Assembly: GCA_950295325.1 (NCBI GenBank)
Contig: OX485809.1
Location: 38,030,081-38,094,080, forward strand
DNA: 64,000 bases
Source of the DNA: Polytrichum commune
Taxonomy: Eukaryota; Streptophyta; Polytrichopsida; Polytrichales; Polytrichaceae
Direction: 5' to 3'
Positions 50,365-64,000 of this stretch are shown one piece after another (position 1 is the first letter of the stretch; each line of letters starts with the position of its first letter). Below the pieces are notes generated by a model. That model was not told the origin of the DNA. It ran no database searches and was given only the letters and a program-made list of their open reading frames with translations. The translations under genes were made by a program, and so were the position numbers.

Positions 50365-51430
50365 CCGTGACAATGCACCCGGACCTCCACAGGGACACAG
50401 ATTTATTCGCAATGATCTCCGGCCGCTGTCTGCATTCTCATAGAATGTTTTAAAGTCTTTATAACTCTGCTGCAAGAGTTCTGCCGCAGACGCACTAAAA
50501 TTGGCCTTCTCTGTGCACCTGCTGAGCTTCTTGGAATAGGTGAAGGTATTTGTCTGCAACCTTTGAAGCTGACTGCGATCCGTCCTGTTTGCATTCCTTG
50601 AGTTCTTTCCAGTGTTTAAGAATCTCTTATAAGTTTTTTGAATCGGAGTTTCAAATATTTGCTGCTCCTGTGGAACTAGTGTAACGGAAGGTTTGTCATC
50701 TCCATTCTTTAAGATGACTACGAGCTGCCTATTTGCATTCCTTTAATTTAGATACAATCTGTAAAACCATGCTGAAAATTTCTGCATCGGAGGCTCGAGA
50801 AACTGCAGCTTACGTGCACCGTTTGAGCTTCTTTGGATAGTAAATTTTTTTCTATCGCGACCTTTGGAGCTGACTGCGATCCTACCTGTTTTCATTATTT
50901 AAATCCTTGCCGGTGTCTAAGAATCTTTTATAAGGTAGCTGAATTGGAGTGCCAAGAATTCTCCGCCTCTGTGCACCCGTTGAGCTTCTTCGTGTAGTAG
51001 CAGGTTTGTCATCTCAATTTGTAAAGATGACTACGAATCTCCTATTTGCATTCCTTCGATTTCGATTTTCGTCTTTAAGAATATAAAGCATTTTTTCTGC
51101 ATCGGAGGCTCGATAATTTCCATCCTATGTGCACCGGTTGAGCTTCTTTGGATGGTGAATTATTTCTATCGCAATTTTAGGAGTTGACTACATTCCTCCT
51201 ATTTTCATTCTTTTGAATTCAATTCCAGCCTTCTTTAAGAGTATAATGCAAATTTTCTGCATCGGAGGCTCGGGAAAATTGCACCCTATGTACACCGGTT
51301 GAGCTTCTATGCACAGTGAAAAGCTATCGCGAATCATTAATGCAAGAGTGTACTTCTTCCTGTTATTATTCATCTGATTCTTTAGAATTCTCTTGTAACT
51401 TTTTTGCACTGGATGCACACCACCCGTGGT
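50365..51430. repeat. Imperfect tandem array, about 158-bp unit, upstream of cpHsc70
   Basis: A core like GTGCACCGGTTGAGCTTCTT recurs at about 50513, 50814, 50971, 51129 and 51290, with a weak version near 50372. The spacings are about 141, 301 (two units), 157, 158 and 161. A second word, CTGCATCGGAGGCTCG, precedes three of the units. Unit lengths are not multiples of three, and the reading frames on either strand break between units, so I do not call it coding. Confidence 0.8.
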
Positions 51431-58260
<6,830 letters not shown>

Positions 58261-59246
58261 GACAGACTGGGTACTTGCCTCGCAAATTTTGTATAGTCGT
58301 AGAGAATCTAGGTGGTACTTCAGTTGCACTTTTCTTAAGAATATCCTTAACAGATGTCAGTTGAGCATTACAATGTCAAGTGGTCCCAGTGACATAAATA
58401 GCAAATTAGTCATGGTGCCAGTTGGACTGGAGGCAGACCATAATATACAACATAATATCTTCTGTACAATTTACACATGAGCAATGCAAGTACACTGATT
58501 CTAACACATCCTTCAAGGTTGTGAACAATCCACTTCCCGACTTTTGCATGGCTAGTAGTGCAAGTGTTCATGCTCTGCATTCATTTTGTGGCGTTCTGGA
58601 AAACGTGTTCTCGTGCAGCCTCCTACCAAGATATAAATCAAGAAAGTCATACCACCAAGAGAGATCATGTAGGACAGCTCCAAAGATGGACAAGTTACAC
58701 AACAGTAACATCGACAACGTGCAAGGCAAGCTACATTGTATTGTTGTGTGAAGCACGATTTGCTGACAATAAATGCTTATAAACTAGCATTAACATTGCG
58801 GCAAAAAATAAAATGCACAATATCTCAGATGTGCTGCACATCATGAACAAAATGTACTGCCACTACTACTACACCTTCCTGATGACGAAGATTGTATCGC
58901 AAGATTCGTGCCAAATGAAGCCATCTCTTCTCTTACTCACACATTTTACATGGAGTCAGAACCTTGACCCCAACAAAATGTCAAGGCCTTGACTCCACTT
59001 CTTTCTACATATCCAAAGAAGCACCTCTCCCGGGCCAGAGACTTGTGTGTTGCAATCTGGGCGTATTCACAACTCTGTTAAGGTATGTACACACAGCTTC
59101 TGATTGGGGGCAAGGCTTCTTGTTACTCGCACTACTCACCAAACTGCAAGAGTTGGATGAGTAGCATAGCTCAGGCTTCGATTTGGTGTAAAGAGCAGGA
59201 TGACATTTCTGACGTGCACTTGTTGGAGTATCTGCAGATACAGCAG
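58261..59246. other. Intergenic space between convergent cpHsc70 and MED15
   Basis: It must hold the 3' UTRs of both genes. A plus-strand AATAAA lies at 58768-58773, about 510 bp after the cpHsc70 stop, and is a candidate poly(A) signal. Open frames here are short and look like nothing known. I see no transposon ends. Confidence 0.5.
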
Positions 59247-62200
59247 CTACGTTGCAGATACACATGTCTCCCAAACACCCATTGCTGAGCTGAAGTTGCC
59301 GCCGCCATATTGGTGTGCATATTCATTCACAGAATTTCGGGCACATTCATCCCAGCATGAAGCAATTGCAGCAATTGACATGGGTCCCGGTAAGCATCTG
59401 ACCTCCCTCAAAAATTCACTTCGTGCACTGACTGCGACTTGGTGACTGGCAACAAACCCACGCCATCCCATGTCAGCGGCCAGGGGAAGCTAAATGGATC
59501 TCTACAATTTTGCACAATAGCATAGGAAGGCCCATTGTGTAAATTAGTAGAAGCAGGCCTCTCAATTAGCAATACGACACTTCAAAAACTACTGTTGTAT
59601 AGATAGTAAAAAGAACACTATGTACATGACTAAAACATATGAATGAAAAAGATTACCACCAGTGAAGAGCTAAAGCATTGTAAATGTTTGAATCACCAGA
59701 ACAAGTCATAAAGTAAGATGTGCGCTTACTTAGATTGTGGTGATGATGCGTCAAACCAAACAAGTGGTGAGCTTTCGGGATAAGTAGGGGGCAGAGTCAA
59801 GAACAGTGGGGCCATCTGAACCTGAGACTAGCAACACAATTGAAAGAGTCAAATATTGATCAATATTATAGCTCGCAGAGCCTGCAGAGCAGGTATTTGG
59901 CAATGCAAAATAGCAATCCCCAACTAGATGTGCACCTGCAGAAATTAGCATAGGAGTAAATGTAGTATCAGGATGCAGACAGACACCAAAGAAGTGAGAA
60001 AGGAGCTAACTAACTATACTTTGCAGTGGACAGGCACAAGCCGTTAAAAATATTACCATAGAGTACTCTTTAGCTTGAAGAAATGACACATTGGGACTGA
60101 CAGCATTCCCCTTGTAACAACAAGTAAGTACAATGCCATCCTTCCCTTTTCCTGCCTCCTCTTGAGTGGCTTCTGCACTGACTTCCACTACAGTGTCAAT
60201 CAGGCGGCTGTTGATCTGCATAATTTCCTCCTCTAAACTTGCCGTTATCTGCCACAAGCACAAGATACAGGCAACTGGTTAGCATCAACCCTACAAAGCT
60301 CAGAAACGTTATCATTACAAAGCAGAATAAAACCAGTAACTCCTGCCAGATGCAATCCACACTATGATGATCAATGTAACCCTCTTTTGGGAATCCTCAA
60401 ACACCATAAGAATAAGTGGGTATGGTCCACAGGTTCATGCTTTTGTTAAGACACACCATTTTCAGTAAGAGTGAGGTCCAATAGCAGTTACTTGAGTTAT
60501 ATTGCACAAATTCCATGACATGCAGGAGCTTGACCAATTAACTATGTGGTTCTGATTAACATCCTATGGTTGGACAATTTCCGTGCACCCCATTGATTTT
60601 CCCCTCCACAAGCCATATATTTGAGTCATAATTGTTTAGTCGTGATCAGAACTACTCTAAATAGGATATTTAGTGTCATATGGTATTTAATGTCACTATG
60701 GTAACTTTTAGGATGACACTTCTTATGAATAAGTTCACAAATACTGTCATGGATGATAGATGAGTTCATCCATTGGTCGAAACGCTGCCTTCCCTGGCCA
60801 GCAACTTGTGATGAAATATTGTCATGGATGATTGAAATTTGAATGAAAAATCACTTGGTAAGTGACAGTAATTGCAACACTGTAACTCTATGATCCCCCA
60901 AAAGATATACAAAGGAATAACAAACAATGAAGGGTTAACATTTAGTGTCAGTGACACTATAGCACGAATTACAATTAGCATTGAGCGCGACAATTAGAAT
61001 TGGTGACACTAAATATCATTTCTACTGTTAGTTATGAATGGCTCAGTGAGATAAAACATTAAATAAATAGGAACCAACCTTAATTCTGGGGCTCTTGATA
61101 TCAGAAACGATATACATGCTGGGATCCATGTGTGTTGTGTACAGAGAGTTGGTGAGAGTTCCATCTGAAGATATCATGTTCAATGGTACTGAATCCACAC
61201 AGCGTCGTTTCTTGCGCGAAACATTGCTGCTATCTTGGGTAAATGACCCACTTGCTTGGAGAAATGACCTTGTCTTTGCTGCCAGATCCTCGCCAATAGC
61301 TGCTCGAGAACCAACACCTGGAGCTGACGCCGCCAAAGTCTCCGCACAGCTAATCATGGCATTAAGCTCACTGACCGCTGCCTTCAGATCTCTACTGGGC
61401 ATTGAGTCGACCTGCACATAATCAGGTTCAGCTTCAGATCAACAATTCCTTACGAGAACATTCCAGCTTCTATATAGAACACAATTCTCTTTTTTTTAAA
61501 GGAAAAAAAAGGATAACGCCTCAGTTTCCAAACACCAGCACAAATTATAGAGTTTCTTAACCCACAGGCTACTGCCTCAATCAAGAGGCGGAGTCTTTCT
61601 AATGGTCGTAACTGGGCCCAACTTGATTGCTCACTGTTTCCTCCTCTACTAGGCTTGCCAAGCCCCTCAGTACCCACAACTTTTTAACACAACCCGGCCA
61701 GTTGACCCAGCGATCCCACAATGATTGAGTGGACCATAGCGGTTTGAAGCTATTAGCTTAATGCTCAGCTCACTTGAAAATGTTGCCTGAGGTACTCTGT
61801 AAACTGCACTCAGTTCATTGTTGCCGACATGCATTCACTGTAGTTGCTTGAAGCAATAACTTTGCATTTATCTAGCTCTAAATCATTGCAAGTCTCTTCT
61901 AACATCATATCATTACACTTCCTGGTCAAGCAAGTATAGATAGGAATATTATTGGTCCAGAGAGAAGAGATAAACCTTTCGCTTTAATCGCTCGAGTGGA
62001 AGGTCAGCAGAGTTTGTTTTGTCCAGAAGTGGTGTCCCTGGAGAAAATGTTTGCACTGCATCATGAATTGTCCCTATTTGTGCTGGGCTTGGCGAAAAGT
62101 CGGCCATAAGAGGTGATACAGCCATGCCTGGGGTATTGATTGCTCGAGCATTGCTTGATGCTGCCATGGCTGCTTGCAGAGCTTGCATTGTTCCTGGTGT

Positions 62201-63739
62201 TGATGAGGAGTTCGTTGGTGGTGCTGGACCCATTGTCTCAGCCTCGTCCTGGGTGGGAGGTGTTCCCGGAAGCGTTGAAGGGGAAGGAGTTCGAAATGGT
62301 GGGGTTGCAGTCTGATATCAAGTAATATTGAAAGTCACAACACAGACCCTTTTCTACTATTAAAATTAATTAATTAATTAATCAATCAATAATTGTAATT
62401 ATGCATGTGGCATCGTGCTAACTCCACTGCAATTACATGCCAATACAATTGTATGCTGTCCATAAATGTAACAGCTCTGCGAACACAACTAACAGGCCCT
62501 GTCATGCTATATGATCAAACGCAAATTCGAATGGCACCTTTGGCATCTGCAGTGCTGCAAATGTTTGATCTGGTTGAGGTGACATTTGTTGGGATATTTG
62601 TGGTGATGGAGCCTGCATCAACTGAGGTGATGAAACCAGCTGAGGAGAACCTGCTTTAAGTGACTGCTGTTGCTGTTGTTGCAACTGTTGCTGAAACAAC
62701 TGTCGCTGCTTCAATTGCTGCTGCTGCTGCTGCATCAGAACCTGATGCTCCCAAAACCCTCTCAAAGGTCAATTTACATCAACTAGAGACTCATGGTTTG
62801 GCCTCATCCCATCCTTGTCTAGTGAGTTACTGGCCCACACAAAGGAGACAACTACTAACGCTGATTGGTACTCACAGGAATGGATGTATTTGGTCACGTG
62901 GCGCATCAAACCTACGCTAGGCATTATGAAAAAAGGGGAAAATATATATATAGATAGATAGATAGATGAGAATATGAAGCAAGGAAATCTAGAATCTTGC
63001 CAACAGCTTGTATAGAACTCACTGAACATAAACTTCCGATTTCACCAATAAATAACTGGAAACCTAACCTACCTGCTTCGCAACTGCTTGCTTAGTCCTC
63101 AGGTCTGATGATGAGTAAGGGTCCGACATCTGTTGCTGCTGTTGCTGCTGCCAGAATAACAAACAGAGAAAAGGCTTTCAAAGAAAGTTCTTGGGAGTAT
63201 CCTGATCTATGAATAAAAGATAAATCATTCTGTCACATTAAGACCTTCCAGACCATGGAACTAAAATGGGACTCTTGGTATCATCAAAAAACCCTCACTG
63301 GAGTTTTTGCATCATGGTGATTTCATCAATTTGTTTAGACCAAATAGGAATGAGTTCACATGATGTATCACAAGGCAAATAATTGCTGCTGTAATTAGAC
63401 ATTGTAAACTTTATTTATTTGGTGGAAATTCAGGTGTGCTTCCCTTAGCATGATATAGGGACACTCTCATCCTGATAGGAGGGTCTAAGCATCCAACTCC
63501 AAGGTTATTTTCAAAAGAAAGTTGTAATTCCCCCTGAACAACATGACGGTCTTATCGGTGATGCTGATCAACTCACATAGATGGTACAACAGTACACACA
63601 CCTGCTGAGCATGAAATACTTGAAGCTGTGCAGCCTGATTCTTTTGATGATTTTGCTGGATCTGACGATGCTGCTGGTTGAGCAGTACCTGTTGCTGTTG
63701 TTGTTGTTGCTGTTGTTGCAATCGCCTCTGCTGCACCTC
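59247..63739 (-). CDS. MED15: Mediator complex subunit 15, plant MED15a type, 3' part (5' end outside window)
   Basis: Tail-module subunit of the RNA polymerase II Mediator; the family links activators to Pol II in the nucleus. Minus-strand exons in transcript order: 63739-63602, 63147-63073, 62747-62538, 62311-61976, 61411-61079, 60248-60057, 59821-59730, 59445-59247 (TAG stop). Donors are GT, acceptors AG, and phases match. The first three exons encode Gln-rich sequence with runs of CAA/CAG codons. Exon 4 is Pro/Ser/Thr-rich and ends LPLERLKRK. Exon 5 (DLKAAVSELNAMIS...ASAPGVGSRAAIGEDLAAKTR...SRKKRR) and exon 6 (EEIMQINSRLIDTVVEVS) match the conserved C-terminal region of plant MED15. The last exon carries PMSIAAIASCWDECAR and EYAHQYGGGNFSS and ends a few residues later, as in the family. 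The N-terminal KIX domain is not in the window. The acceptor at 62747 has a weak pyrimidine tract and is the least certain junction. Confidence 0.9.
62943..62968. repeat. (TA)n/(GATA)n microsatellite in a MED15 intron
   Basis: TA units followed by four GATA units, between the exons at 63073 and 62747. Confidence 0.9.
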
Positions 63740-64000
63740 CTGTGCCCAACAGATTGTTTATCAGATACACACCACTTTTCAGGACACATTTTGTCAATGT
63801 TAACCTCAGAAGTCACAGAAGCCCTCTAGAGGGGCCTCACAACTTTATGAGGCAATTGCTGAAGAATTGACATGCTAGAGTATTCTAATATATCTATCTA
63901 CCATGCCAGCTTAGGAAATCAAAAGCTTTGAACATGGATAGTGCTCCAAAGGTATCTAAAACCAGCAAAAGATTTACTCCATACTAGATAAAGTGAAACT

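Noticed and set aside
50365..51430. Tandem coding repeats on the minus strand
   Set aside because: Related peptides can be read from some units, but unit length is not a multiple of three and stops interrupt, so coding is not supported.
62660..62920. Ala/Val-rich plus frame, also Leu-rich plus frame at 63581-63829
   Set aside because: Antisense shadows of the MED15 CAG/CAA repeats.

Overview
The window is nuclear DNA of a land plant. The evidence is spliceosomal genes with GT-AG introns, a plastid-targeted Hsp70, a Mediator subunit with the plant MED15 C-terminus, telo-box promoter motifs, and AT-rich intergenic DNA full of small DNA transposons. I could not fix the lineage. The 14-exon cpHsc70, the Tc1-type D34E transposase and the replitron-like HUH remnant would fit a non-seed plant, but that is inference.

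Three real genes were found by joining exons across introns. (1) RPAC2/AC19, the shared small subunit of RNA polymerases I and III, on the minus strand (38074 to 34868): three exons, a 2.2-kb first intron holding two MITE-like repeats, and two telo-boxes upstream. (2) A chloroplast Hsp70 (cpHsc70), plus strand, 52505-58260: 14 exons joining in frame to 708 residues. (3) The 3' part of a plant MED15 gene on the minus strand (63739 to 59247): eight exons, with the 5' part including the KIX region beyond the window. Genes 2 and 3 converge, with 986 bp between their stop codons.

Most of the remaining ~50 kb is repeat-derived. I could define several elements by terminal inverted repeats (TIRs) plus target-site duplications (TSDs). 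hAT-like MITEs with exact 8-bp TSDs: family B at 3968-4516, 16622-17031 and 24308-26017; family C at 13345-13616 and 46394-46637. PIF/Harbinger-like MITEs with TTA TSDs: 4819-5212, 18916-19520, 23692-24198, and a relative at 27852-28354. A TA-flanked dispersed family (A) has about seven copies, and a tRNA-derived SINE has two. Decayed coding elements are a Tc1-type transposon (7408-8971), a hAT transposase (about 31.4-33.5 kb) and a probable replitron-type HUH endonuclease (49284-50040). There are also two recent tandem duplications (about 386 and 537 bp), a ~158-bp imperfect tandem array upstream of cpHsc70, a 147-bp foldback, and several microsatellites.

The three genes act in different places (Pol I/III transcription, plastid protein folding and import, Pol II Mediator) and nothing suggests a common pathway. 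I found no CRISPR array, operon-like cluster or convincing new multigene system. The most notable signals are the HUH remnant, the Tc1 element in a plant, and a MITE whose empty site survives in a neighbouring tandem copy.
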